Part shown: positions 1-8,867 of the stretch, piece by piece
How positions within the stretch are numbered: position 1 is the stretch's first letter
Layout: each line of letters starts with the position of its first letter
Program-made: the position numbers and the translations under genes
Origin: an uncultured Candidatus Melainabacteria bacterium
GTDB taxonomy: Bacteria > Cyanobacteriota > Vampirovibrionia > Gastranaerophilales > Gastranaerophilaceae
Length of the DNA stretch: 64,000 nucleotides
Assembly: GCA_934692485.1 (NCBI GenBank)
Contig: CAKUTX010000001.1
Location: forward strand, 248,001 to 312,000
Direction of reading: 5' to 3'
The notes under the pieces: generated by a model
What the model saw: only the letters and a program-made list of their open reading frames with translations
Databases searched by the model: none
Told to the model about the DNA's origin: nothing

Positions 1-655
1 CTACTTTAAAATAATCGGTGCAATGTACACGGCACTGGCAGTATTTGTACTTATGGTACTATTCATTGCCTGTAAAATAGTAAAAATTTCTTTAAGAAAC
101 TTGCTGAGAGTGATACAAGAACCCGCTCTTTTAGCTTTCACAACGGCAAGTTCAGAAGCAGCTTTTCCAAAGGCTATGGAAGCTATGGAAAAATTTGGAG
201 TACCAAAAAACATTGTCGGATTTGTTATGCCAACAGGTTACACGTTTAACTTGGACGGAAGTACAATTTATCTTGCAATGGGAGTTTTGTTTTCATCTCA
301 AATAGTTGGGATAAATCTTGATTTAAACCAACAGATTATAATAATGTTAGCATTAATGCTTACAAGCAAAGGAATTGCAGGAGCACCTAGGGTTGCTCTT
401 ATTGTATTGGCAGGCACTTTAGCAAGTTTTAATATCCCAATACTTGGAGTTGCAATACTTTTGGGTATCGACCAAATCTTAGATATGGGTAGAACAACGA
501 TTAATCTTGTTGGCAACTGCGTAGCTACCGTTGTTATTGCAAGATGGGAAAAAGCTTTTGATTATGATAAAATGGCAGAATTTGTAAAACAATCAAAAGA
601 AGAAAGCATAGGACACGATTTACAACAAACATTAGAACAAATAAAAGAAGGATAA
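1..655 (+). CDS. Dicarboxylate/amino-acid:cation symporter, C-terminal part (5' end outside window)
   Basis: This is the last ~217 codons of a DAACS (SDF/GltP) sodium- or proton-coupled symporter; the reading frame is open through base 2, so the start lies upstream. The family signatures are in order: an NLDGST motif in the substrate region, the second re-entrant hairpin signature SKGIAGAPR, and the TM8 signature DQILDMGRTTINLVGN. The family imports C4-dicarboxylates, glutamate or aspartate across the inner membrane; which substrate cannot be told from this fragment. The C-terminus is a charged cytosolic tail. The ileS start codon lies 2 nt past the stop, so the two may be co-transcribed, although they are functionally unrelated. 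Confidence 0.9.
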   Translation, partial: YFKIIGAMYTALAVFVLMVLFIACKIVKISLRNLLRVIQEPALLAFTTASSEAAFPKAMEAMEKFGVPKNIVGFVMPTGYTFNLDGSTIYLAMGVLFSSQIVGINLDLNQQIIIMLALMLTSKGIAGAPRVALIVLAGTLASFNIPILGVAILLGIDQILDMGRTTINLVGNCVATVVIARWEKAFDYDKMAEFVKQSKEESIGHDLQQTLEQIKEG

Positions 656-657
656 AT

Positions 658-3468
658 ATGGTTAACGAAACAAAAAAAGAGTACAAAGAAACCTTAAATT
701 TGCCACAAACAACTTTGGCAATGAGAGCTAATGCAACAGTCAGAGAACTTGAAATTCAAAAATTTTGGGAAGAACACGATATTTATAATAAAATTATTAA
801 CAATCGAGATAAAGCAAATAAATTTATTTTGCATGACGGCCCTCCATATTTGAGTTCTGAAAAAATTCACGTTGGAACAGCTTTAAATAAAATCCTTAAA
901 GATATTTTGTTAAAATATAAAGCTCAAGCTGGTTTTTATACACCATATGTTCCAGGTTATGACGGACACGGTTTGCCAATCGAAAACAAAGTTGTAAAAA
1001 CAATCAAAGGAGGCAGAAGCGCTGTTACTCCTTACGAATTACGACAAAAATGCAGAGAATTTGCTCACACAAGTCTTAAAGGACAAGAAAACGAATTCAA
1101 AAGACTCGGAGTACTCGGCGATTGGGAACATCCATATTTAACGATTAATCCAGAATTTGAAGCAGAACAAGTTCGAGTTTTTGGAGAAATGTATAAAAAA
1201 GGGTATATTGAAAAAGGGTTAAAACCTGTTTATTGGTGCGCATCTTGCGAAACAGCTCTTGCAGAAGCTGAAGTTGAATATGCAGATCACACATCAACAT
1301 CAATTTACGTTCGTTTTAAATTTGATGAAGAAAGCACCGAAAAAATTCAAAAAATATTGAATACAACAAACAATTCTCCTATATATGCCATCATTTGGAC
1401 AACAACTCCATGGACAATTCCTTCAAATATGGCAATTAGTATGCACCCGAAATTTGAATATACATTCTTTGAACATGACGGTGATATTTACGTAGTTGCA
1501 CAAGGTTTGTTGGCAAACTTCTTGGCTGATGTTGAATGGGAAGAAAAAGATATTAAAGTTATCGGTTCATGCGTTGGTTCAGACTTAGAACTACTTAACA
1601 CCCAACATCCGCTTGTGAATAGAAAATCCCCTATTATTTTGGGTGAACACGTTACACTGGATGCCGGAACAGGTTCTGTTCATACTGCACCAGGACATGG
1701 TCTTGAGGACTATGAAGTTGGTTGCAAATATGGAATTGAAGTATTCTCTCCGCTTGATAGCAAAGGAGTTTGGACTGAAGCTGTAAATGACAAAGATTTA
1801 GAAGGAATTCCTTATTACAAAGGAAATTCTATCGTAATAGAAAAACTTAAAAACTGTGGAGCATTATTGAAAGCTCAAGACATAAACCACAGCTATCCTC
1901 ATTGCTGGAGATGTAAAAACCCTGTAATTTACAGAGCAACTCCTCAATGGTTTGTAAAAGTTGATAAATTCAGAGATAAAGCTTTGGAAGCAATTAAAAA
2001 CGTAAAATGGATTCCTGCTGGCGGAGAAGCCAGAATTTCTAACATGGTTCAAGGACGTACAGACTGGTGTATTTCTCGTCAACGAGCTTGGGGAGTACCA
2101 ATCCCAGTATTCTATTGCGAAGATTGCGGCGAAGTAATTGTAACAGATGAAACTATAGAAAATGTAGCAAATATCTTTGAAAAAGAAAGTTCTGACGCTT
2201 GGGTAAAACTTTCTACAGAAGAACTTTTGCCAAAAGAATTCAAATGTCCAAAATGTGGCAAAACACATTTCAGAAAAGAAAACGACATTATGGATGTTTG
2301 GTTTGATTCTGGTGTAACTTGGAAGGCAGTTGTTGAAAAACGCTCTGATGTTTTGGGACACACACCTGTTGAAATGTATTTAGAAGGTTCTGACCAACAC
2401 AGAGGTTGGTTCCAATCATCATTATTAACAAGCGTTGCTGTTCAGGGAAAAGCGCCTTACAAATCAGTTTTGACTCACGGTTTTGTGTTTGGAGAAGATG
2501 GAAGAAAAATGTCAAAATCTTTAGGCAACTACATCAGACCAGACGAAATTATTAAAACATATGGCGCAGATATATTGAGATTATGGGCAGCATCTGTTGA
2601 TTATAGAAATGATACAAAAATCGGAAACAATATAGTTAAACAGTTGGCAGAAATATTTAAGAAAACAAGAAATACTTCAAGATTTTTGCTTGGAAACTTG
2701 TTTGACTTTGACCCAAAAACGGATTATGTAGAATACAAAGATTTGAAAGCAATTGACAAATTTGCACTTCATAAGCTTAATCAACTAATTGAAAGTGTTA
2801 CAGAAGCATTTGACAATTACGAATTTTACAAATACTTCCAACAACTTCAAAATTTTGCAGCCGTTGATTTAAGTTCATTCTACCTTGATATTGTAAAAGA
2901 CAGATTGTACACAGCTGGCAAAAAATCACTTTCTCGTCGCGCTTGTCAAACTGTTTTGTATGAAACATTACAGACTCTTGTGAGAATGCTCGTTCCTGTA
3001 ATGCCTCACCAAGCCGAAGATATTTGGATGAGCGTACCTGAATGTCAGAAAAACGGATTGGAAAGTATCTTGCTTTCTGATTGGGTAAAAGCAAAACCTG
3101 AATGGAACAACGAACAATTGGAAAAAGATTTTACACAAATCTTGAAAGCTAGAGAAGTTGTAACAAGAGCGATTGAACCATTAAGAGCTGAAAAACAAGT
3201 CGGCAGTTCTCTTGAAGTCGCAGTTTACATCAAGTCAGATAACAATGAAATATTAAAAGACAACGAAGACGAATTATGTAATATATTTATTACATCACAA
3301 GCATACGTAACTGCCGAAAAACCTGAAAATGTTCTAAATGAATATAATGAAGAAGGCTATACTGTTTGGGTTACAAAAGCACAGGGCGAAAAATGCGCAC
3401 GTTGTTGGAAATACAGAAAACTAAACGCTGACGGCATTTGTGAAGAATGTGCAGAAGCAATCTCATAA
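658..3468 (+). CDS. ileS: Isoleucyl-tRNA synthetase with altered HIGH motif
   Basis: 936 aa, normal full length for IleRS, charging tRNA-Ile in the cytosol. Visible parts: the class I Rossmann fold with HDGPPY at 59-64; an editing (CP1) domain with TTTPWTIPSN and a GTGSVHTAPGHG loop; two internal CxxC pairs of a zinc-binding insert; KMSKS in GRKMSKSLGN; and a C-terminal zinc finger CARCWKY...CEEC. The first signature is HVGT (residues 71-74) where HIGH is expected, so the second histidine is threonine; the codon is ACA at 877-879. Everything else looks intact, so I expect an active enzyme. It is the only ileS in this window, but a second copy elsewhere cannot be excluded. A bidirectional terminator follows. 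Confidence 0.97.
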   Translation: MVNETKKEYKETLNLPQTTLAMRANATVRELEIQKFWEEHDIYNKIINNRDKANKFILHDGPPYLSSEKIHVGTALNKILKDILLKYKAQAGFYTPYVPGYDGHGLPIENKVVKTIKGGRSAVTPYELRQKCREFAHTSLKGQENEFKRLGVLGDWEHPYLTINPEFEAEQVRVFGEMYKKGYIEKGLKPVYWCASCETALAEAEVEYADHTSTSIYVRFKFDEESTEKIQKILNTTNNSPIYAIIWTTTPWTIPSNMAISMHPKFEYTFFEHDGDIYVVAQGLLANFLADVEWEEKDIKVIGSCVGSDLELLNTQHPLVNRKSPIILGEHVTLDAGTGSVHTAPGHGLEDYEVGCKYGIEVFSPLDSKGVWTEAVNDKDLEGIPYYKGNSIVIEKLKNCGALLKAQDINHSYPHCWRCKNPVIYRATPQWFVKVDKFRDKALEAIKNVKWIPAGGEARISNMVQGRTDWCISRQRAWGVPIPVFYCEDCGEVIVTDETIENVANIFEKESSDAWVKLSTEELLPKEFKCPKCGKTHFRKENDIMDVWFDSGVTWKAVVEKRSDVLGHTPVEMYLEGSDQHRGWFQSSLLTSVAVQGKAPYKSVLTHGFVFGEDGRKMSKSLGNYIRPDEIIKTYGADILRLWAASVDYRNDTKIGNNIVKQLAEIFKKTRNTSRFLLGNLFDFDPKTDYVEYKDLKAIDKFALHKLNQLIESVTEAFDNYEFYKYFQQLQNFAAVDLSSFYLDIVKDRLYTAGKKSLSRRACQTVLYETLQTLVRMLVPVMPHQAEDIWMSVPECQKNGLESILLSDWVKAKPEWNNEQLEKDFTQILKAREVVTRAIEPLRAEKQVGSSLEVAVYIKSDNNEILKDNEDELCNIFITSQAYVTAEKPENVLNEYNEEGYTVWVTKAQGEKCARCWKYRKLNADGICEECAEAIS

Positions 3469-3490
3469 AAAACATATACATATAAAAGTA

Positions 3491-3524
3491 AAAAACAGGT
3501 GGTTTAATTAATCACCTGTTTTTT
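3491..3524. terminator. Bidirectional terminator between ileS and the convergent 507-aa gene
   Basis: The arms AAAACAGGTG and CACCTGTTTT flank an AT-rich loop, with a T run on the + strand and an A run on the other side, so the hairpin can serve both convergent genes. Confidence 0.85.
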
Positions 3525-3530
3525 CATAAA

Positions 3531-5054
3531 TTAACCAAAAGTTTTGAATGAATTTTCAACGTTCTTACTAACTACATTTTTTACAGACTCATATTCTGTT
3601 TGCAATGCTGAATGTTCTGTATCAAGTTTTTTCAATTCAAGATCTAACTTTTTGTCTTTATTTTCAAGATCTGTCATATCTTGATTGTACTTAGATTCAG
3701 CCTTAGCAATCGCCCTTTCATCTGAAACTTCTTGAATACAATTGTCATCCGCAATAGTAGTTGATTTGAATGACTTTGATGTTGTTGAATAATATTCAAG
3801 TCTAAGTGAACCATCTCTTAGCGCTGCTTCAAAAGTAGAGTTATCTTTTAGCGGAGATTTTTGAACATTACCTGCAGTGCCTGTACCTTTTGAAGTGTAT
3901 TTGTAATGATCAGGGTCTTTAATCGCATCTTGTAATGTTTCTGAATAAGTAAAGTACCCACTTGATTTCATTTTTGTAAAAATGTTCTTATAATATGTTA
4001 ACATCGCTTTGTTATCACTATTTGAGGCAGACTTGTAATTGCTCATATCATAATATTGATTGTGAGCTTTTTTATCTGCAGTATCAAGACTTTCTTCTGT
4101 TCTCATAAATGATTCTGTCAAAGCCATTGCATAATCATATAACTCACGAGATTCGTCAGTAGTACCTTCATAATTTATCGGAGTATAAACAAATTTTTTC
4201 TTTGCTTCTGCTGAATAAGAATCCGCAATACCATCTCCATCTGAATCATAATCTTTTGCAATTTCATTACCATCTTTATCCAATAAAATTGGTGAGCTGT
4301 AATCAGGAACTTTTTCACCTTTATTGTCTGTTTTTGTATGATATTGAATGTTTCCATGATCATCTGTTTTCATTTTTAAACGAGAAGTATAACCACTTCC
4401 AACAAATGAATAACCGCTTGTTTTCAATAAATTTGAAATTTGTTCAGATGACATTCCATCTGTATTTAGAACATCTCCGTTTTTATCAAGATATTGACCT
4501 TTATCGTTGACACTCCAAGTATTTTGCCAACTAAATTCTTCTAAAAATCCATCGTGTTCTGCATCACCAAGATTAATTCCTACAGATGCAAAGTACTTAT
4601 CCCACGCATTATGAAGTTCATTAGCGGCTTTTGCTTTATCCGTATCAGATAAAGATTTGACATTTTGAACTGTCATATCTGATTGAGAATATTCCAAACC
4701 TGCTAAAAATTGGTTGTATTCTCCGCATGATTTGCTGAAAGCATCTGCAATATCTTTTGTTACAAGAACTTTTCCTTTAGTATCAGTTACGACATATTGT
4801 TTTGTATTCGCAGCCATTTCAGGTCCAGTCATTAAACTATATGAAATATCCGTATAATTTGCATCAGCGCCGTTAAAACCAGTTAAAACGGTTAATTTAG
4901 TGGCAGAAAGAGCTTCATTGTACTCGTTTGTAATCTGTTGAGTTTGATCAGACAAACGTTGTTTTGCATATGAAATACTTTGACCACTATTTTCATTATT
5001 AGTCAATCTTGCTGTTATGCTTAATAATCTAGCTTGTGACGCTGCCATTCCCAT
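3531..5054 (-). CDS. Unassigned 507-aa coiled-coil protein with MGMAASQARLL N-terminus
   Basis: I do not recognise a function. The N-terminus (MGMAASQARLL, then SITARLTNNE) is a short amphipathic helix, and its heptad-like alternation recalls flagellin or hook-associated N-termini, but no flagellar genes lie nearby. The centre is Asp/Asn/Gly-rich and holds calcium-loop-like stretches (DKDGNE, DSDGDGIAD), the second typical of thrombospondin-type-3/dockerin-like loops. The C-terminal ~90 residues form a charged coiled coil of K/E/L heptads ending in NSFKTFG. There is no signal peptide and no membrane segment. The start ATG is supported by AAGGG 8 nt upstream. It stands alone, convergent with ileS and transcribed in the same direction as fusA. 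Surface filament or secreted structural protein is only one possibility. Confidence 0.6.
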   Translation of the reverse strand: MGMAASQARLLSITARLTNNENSGQSISYAKQRLSDQTQQITNEYNEALSATKLTVLTGFNGADANYTDISYSLMTGPEMAANTKQYVVTDTKGKVLVTKDIADAFSKSCGEYNQFLAGLEYSQSDMTVQNVKSLSDTDKAKAANELHNAWDKYFASVGINLGDAEHDGFLEEFSWQNTWSVNDKGQYLDKNGDVLNTDGMSSEQISNLLKTSGYSFVGSGYTSRLKMKTDDHGNIQYHTKTDNKGEKVPDYSSPILLDKDGNEIAKDYDSDGDGIADSYSAEAKKKFVYTPINYEGTTDESRELYDYAMALTESFMRTEESLDTADKKAHNQYYDMSNYKSASNSDNKAMLTYYKNIFTKMKSSGYFTYSETLQDAIKDPDHYKYTSKGTGTAGNVQKSPLKDNSTFEAALRDGSLRLEYYSTTSKSFKSTTIADDNCIQEVSDERAIAKAESKYNQDMTDLENKDKKLDLELKKLDTEHSALQTEYESVKNVVSKNVENSFKTFG

Positions 5055-5215
5055 GGTTGTTACCCTTTCAAATATTTCCTTTGTACATGTCTACGGCATT
5101 TTTGGTCAATTTCTTTAAAAAATAATATCGATTGTTAACATTTTGTAATATTTGAAATATAAATTTATCCACATAGGGGAAAGGATAAATTAGGATAAGA
5201 TATGATAAGAAAACA

Positions 5216-5244
5216 AAAACCCTCTTTAAATAAAGAGGGTTTTT
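5216..5244. terminator. Terminator downstream of fusA
   Basis: Arms ACCCTCTTT and AAAGAGGGT around an AAAT loop. In the fusA direction the stem is followed by a T-rich run; the other strand also carries T residues. Confidence 0.85.
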
Positions 5245-5268
5245 ATATTTATGTCAATTTAAAAGACA

Positions 5269-7359
5269 TTAGCCTTTGCTTGCACCTGATTTTTCGATAA
5301 TTTCTTTTTCGATATTAGCAGGAACTTGTTCGTAGTTATGGAATTCCATAGAGAAAGTACCACGGCCTTGAGTGTTAGATCTCAAGTCTGTTGCGTAACC
5401 GAACATATTAGCCAATGGAACTAATGCTCTAACGATAACATTACCTGTATTACCTAAAGGTTCTTGACCTTCAACACGTCCACGACGTCTTGAAATATCA
5501 CCGATAATAGTACCAGTAAATTCATCAGGAATTTCGATTTCAACTTTCATCATAGGTTCAAGAATACAAGGTTGAGCTTTGCGGCAACCATCTTTAATAG
5601 CCATAGAACCTGCAATTTTGAAGGCCATTTCTGATGAGTCAACTTCGTGATAAGATCCATCATAAAGTTCAACTTTAACGTCAATCATAGGGAATCCAGC
5701 TAGAATACCACCTTCAAGAGCTTCTTCCATACCTTTTCTTGCTGGTTCAATGTATTCACGAGGAATAGCACCACCGACGATTTTGTTTTCAAATACAAAA
5801 CCTGCATTTTCTTCAGCTGGAGAAATTCTAACTTTAACGTGACCATATTGACCTTTACCACCTGATTGACGAATGAATTTAGAGTCTTGATCAGCGTTTC
5901 CGCGGATTGTTTCACGGTAAGCAACTTGAGGTTTACCAATATTAGCTTCAACTTTAAATTCTCTCATCATACGGTCAACAATAATATCTAAGTGAAGTTC
6001 ACCCATACCAGAAATAATTGTTTGACCTGTTTCTGTATCAGATTTAACTCTGAAAGAAGGATCTTCTTCAGCAAGTTTTTGAAGCGCAATACCCATTTTA
6101 TCTTGGTCAGCTTTTGTTTTTGGTTCAATAGCAACAGAGATAACTGGTTCAGGGAAAGTCATTTTTTCCAAGATAATTGGAGCTTTTTCATCACACAAAG
6201 TATCACCAGTTGTAGTATCTTTCAAACCAACTGCTGCACAGATGTCACCAGCGTAAACTTCTTGTTCTTCAAGACGTTGATCAGCATACATACGAACTAA
6301 ACGAGCTATACGTTCTTTTTTACCGTTAGTTGCGTTAAGAACATAAGAACCTGCTGTAATAACACCTGAATAAACTCTTAAGAAAGTCAAACGACCTACA
6401 TAAGGGTCAGTCATAACTTTGAAAGCCAAAGCTGAGAACGGTTCTGAATCAGAAGAATGTCTTTCTGTTTTTGAACCATCTTCAAGTTCACCTTCAATAG
6501 CTTTAACATCTACAGGAGATGGCATATAATCAACAACAGCGTTCAATAAAAGTTGAACACCTTTGTTTTTGAATGCTGTACCGCAAGTTACAGGAACAAT
6601 TTTGTTATCACAAACTGCTTTTCTCAAAACAGCTTTCAATTCTTCAACTGTAATAGAAGAAGGATCTTCAAAATATTTTTCCATCAAAGCGTCATCTTCA
6701 GATGCGATAGCTTCAACCATAGCATCGTGGTATTCTTGAGCTTTTTCTAACATATCAGCAGGAATATCTTCTTCCTTAATATCAGTACCCAAGTCGTTTG
6801 TATAAATTTCAGCCTTCATAGTCATCAAGTCAATAAGGCCGTTAAATTTATCTTCAGAGCCAATAGGCAATTGAATAGGAACAGCATTTGCACCTAATCT
6901 GTTTTTAATTTGGTCAACAACTCTGTAGAAGTCAGCACCTGTTCTGTCCATTTTATTTACGAAAACCATACGAGGAACTTCATATCTGTTAGCTTGGCGC
7001 CATACTGTTTCAGATTGAGATTGAACACCACCTACTGCACAGAATACAGCAACAACACCGTCTAATACACGCAAAGAACGTTCAACTTCGATAGTAAAGT
7101 CAACGTGGCCCGGGGTATCAATAATGTTGATTTGGTGACCTTTCCAAGTAGCAGTAACAGCAGCAGATTGAATTGTAATACCACGTTCTTTTTCTTGGTC
7201 CATAAAGTCTGTTACGGCAGCGCCATCATGGGTTTCGCCGATTTTATGAGTTTTACCTGTGTAAAACAAAATACGTTCAGTTGTAGTGGTTTTACCAGCA
7301 TCGATGTGAGCGGCAATACCAATGTTTCTGATTTTTTCTAATGGAGTTTGTCTAGCCAT
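5269..7359 (-). CDS. fusA: Translation elongation factor G
   Basis: 696 aa from the chosen start MARQTPLEK; a 23-codon upstream extension has no ribosome site, whereas AAAGGA lies 8 nt before this ATG. EF-G is the GTPase that drives tRNA-mRNA translocation and, with RRF, ribosome recycling. GTPase motifs: AHIDAGKTT (17-25), the RGITI switch I sequence, DTPGHVDF (81-88) and NKMD (135-138), followed by domains II-V including the SGMGELHLD and GQYGHVK signatures. It is monocistronic here, not in the str operon with rpsL, rpsG and tuf. Divergent uppS starts 134 nt away, so the intergenic stretch must hold both promoters; a TATAAT for fusA lies at 7397-7402 on the minus strand. Confidence 0.98.
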   Translation of the reverse strand: MARQTPLEKIRNIGIAAHIDAGKTTTTERILFYTGKTHKIGETHDGAAVTDFMDQEKERGITIQSAAVTATWKGHQINIIDTPGHVDFTIEVERSLRVLDGVVAVFCAVGGVQSQSETVWRQANRYEVPRMVFVNKMDRTGADFYRVVDQIKNRLGANAVPIQLPIGSEDKFNGLIDLMTMKAEIYTNDLGTDIKEEDIPADMLEKAQEYHDAMVEAIASEDDALMEKYFEDPSSITVEELKAVLRKAVCDNKIVPVTCGTAFKNKGVQLLLNAVVDYMPSPVDVKAIEGELEDGSKTERHSSDSEPFSALAFKVMTDPYVGRLTFLRVYSGVITAGSYVLNATNGKKERIARLVRMYADQRLEEQEVYAGDICAAVGLKDTTTGDTLCDEKAPIILEKMTFPEPVISVAIEPKTKADQDKMGIALQKLAEEDPSFRVKSDTETGQTIISGMGELHLDIIVDRMMREFKVEANIGKPQVAYRETIRGNADQDSKFIRQSGGKGQYGHVKVRISPAEENAGFVFENKIVGGAIPREYIEPARKGMEEALEGGILAGFPMIDVKVELYDGSYHEVDSSEMAFKIAGSMAIKDGCRKAQPCILEPMMKVEIEIPDEFTGTIIGDISRRRGRVEGQEPLGNTGNVIVRALVPLANMFGYATDLRSNTQGRGTFSMEFHNYEQVPANIEKEIIEKSGASKG

Positions 7360-7458
7360 TTTTGTTTTTCCTTTTTTATATTGTGTACATATCGCTATTA
7401 TATTTTTAGCTTTCAATATAATTATCACACAAACAAATATTTTTACAAAGTAATTTTA

Positions 7459-7486
7459 TTGTAATTTTAAATATTTGCAATATAAT
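7459..7486 (+). promoter_or_regulatory. uppS promoter, apparently leaderless
   Basis: -35 TTGTAA at 7459-7464, a 16-nt spacer and -10 TATAAT at 7481-7486. The uppS ATG begins at 7494, 7 nt after the -10 box, so transcription should begin at or next to the start codon. No Shine-Dalgarno is needed or clearly present. Confidence 0.6.
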
Positions 7487-7493
7487 TAAGAGT

Positions 7494-8222
7494 ATGAAAA
7501 TATTGGAAAAAGATTTAAAAACCACTGAAATCGTAAAAAATACGAATTTACAGCACATTGCAATAATTATGGATGGAAATCGTCGTTGGGCGAAAGAAAA
7601 AAATCTTCCATCAGCAATGGGACATAAAAAAGGTGTAGACGCACTCAAAGCAACTCTCAGAGCTTGCAAAGATTTCGGGATAAAATACCTGACAGTCTAT
7701 GCTTTTTCAACAGAAAACTGGAACAGAAAAAAAGAAGAAGTTGATTTTTTAATGGAACTTCTTGCAATCACTTTAACAAACGAGCTTGCAGAAATGCATT
7801 CGGAGGGAGTTGTAATAAACTTCATAGGAGATATTTCAAAATTAAGTCCAAAACTCCAAAAAATTCTCAGCAATTCTGTTGAAACGACAAAAAATAACAC
7901 AGGAGTTCATTTGCAAATCGCATTTAATTACGGTTCAAGAGATGAAATTGTTCATGCAGTGAAGTCAATTGTTGCTCAGGGAATTAATCCTGAAGATATT
8001 ACAGAACAAACGATTAGCGACTACTTGTATACAAAAAACATCCCTGATCCTGATTTGTTGATTAGAACGGGTGGAGAAAAAAGAATTTCAAATTACCTGT
8101 TGTGGCAGATTGCATATGCGGAAATCTTTGTTACTAAGCAATATTGGCCTGAATTTGATAAAAACTCTCTAGCCGATGCTATTGAAGAATTTCACAACAG
8201 ACAACGAAGATTTGGAAAGTAA
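7494..8222 (+). CDS. uppS: Undecaprenyl (polyprenyl) diphosphate synthase
   Basis: 242 aa, normal length. This cis-prenyltransferase condenses isopentenyl diphosphate units onto farnesyl diphosphate to make the C55 lipid carrier for peptidoglycan and other wall polymers; it acts at the cytosolic face of the membrane. Motifs: HIAIIMDGNRRW (21-32) with the catalytic Asp 27, a GHKKG phosphate-binding stretch, the YAFSTENW region, and the C-terminal signature DLLIRTGGEKRISNYL...QIAYAE. It is followed after 5 nt by rdgB, so the two form an operon. ispD in this window belongs to the same isoprenoid supply pathway. Confidence 0.97.
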   Translation: MKILEKDLKTTEIVKNTNLQHIAIIMDGNRRWAKEKNLPSAMGHKKGVDALKATLRACKDFGIKYLTVYAFSTENWNRKKEEVDFLMELLAITLTNELAEMHSEGVVINFIGDISKLSPKLQKILSNSVETTKNNTGVHLQIAFNYGSRDEIVHAVKSIVAQGINPEDITEQTISDYLYTKNIPDPDLLIRTGGEKRISNYLLWQIAYAEIFVTKQYWPEFDKNSLADAIEEFHNRQRRFGK

Positions 8223-8227
8223 TCGAT

Positions 8228-8797
8228 ATGGGCATAAAACTTGTATTTGCGACATCAAATCCGCACAAAATTCAAGAAATAAGAGATATTGCAGGAAATT
8301 CAGATATTGAATTTTTATTACCGCCTGAAACTTTTGACCCAATTGAAGATGGCACCACGTTTGAGGAAAACTCTTATATTAAAGCAAAAGAAGCGGCAAA
8401 ACTAAGTGGAATTATGGCTCTTGCAGATGATTCGGGGCTTTGCGTGGAAGCTCTTGACGGTGCACCGGGAATTTATTCCGCAAGATACGCTAACACCCCA
8501 CAAGCTCGGATTGACAAGCTTTTGGCCAATATGCTGGGGAAAGAAAACCGCAATGCTAAATTTGTATGTGCAATGACTTTAGTTTCTCCTGACGGGAAAA
8601 TCATTTTTCAAACAAGAGGCGAATGTCACGGAAAAATCGCGGGAAAACAAGCCGGCACAAACGGGTTTGGATATGACCCAATATTTCTTATCGGTGATGG
8701 CAAAACAACAATGGCAGAACTTTCTGAAGAAGAAAAAAATAAAATTTCTCATAGAGGGAAAGCCCTAAGAAATGTATTGGAATTTTTGGTAAAATAA
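8228..8797 (+). CDS. rdgB: XTP/dITP diphosphatase (Ham1/RdgB)
   Basis: 189 aa. It hydrolyses XTP, dITP and ITP to monophosphates, cleaning non-canonical purines out of the nucleotide pool. Motifs: the N-terminal FATSNPHKIQEI, TFEENSYIKAKEAA, the metal-binding ADDSGLCVEALDGAPGIYSARY, and the C-terminal GFGYDPIF and SHRGKA signatures. All expected residues are present. It starts 5 nt after uppS and is probably translated from the same mRNA. A GC-rich hairpin follows the stop. Confidence 0.96.
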   Translation: MGIKLVFATSNPHKIQEIRDIAGNSDIEFLLPPETFDPIEDGTTFEENSYIKAKEAAKLSGIMALADDSGLCVEALDGAPGIYSARYANTPQARIDKLLANMLGKENRNAKFVCAMTLVSPDGKIIFQTRGECHGKIAGKQAGTNGFGYDPIFLIGDGKTTMAELSEEEKNKISHRGKALRNVLEFLVK

Positions 8798-8798
8798 A

Positions 8799-8821
8799 GG
8801 GGCGGAATGGAATTCCGCCCC
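8799..8821 (+). terminator. GC-rich hairpin after rdgB
   Basis: GGGGCGGAAT pairs with ATTCCGCCCC around a 3-nt loop. It is strong and perfectly paired but lacks a T tract, so it may stop RNA decay rather than act as a canonical intrinsic terminator. It lies between convergent genes. Confidence 0.6.
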
Positions 8822-8867
8822 ATCTGATATTATTTCCGCAAAAAGTTCCCGTGGTTCGCGCAGAACT

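Noticed and set aside
7105..7341. Frames antisense to fusA
   Set aside because: Shadows of a highly conserved gene; no independent start signals.
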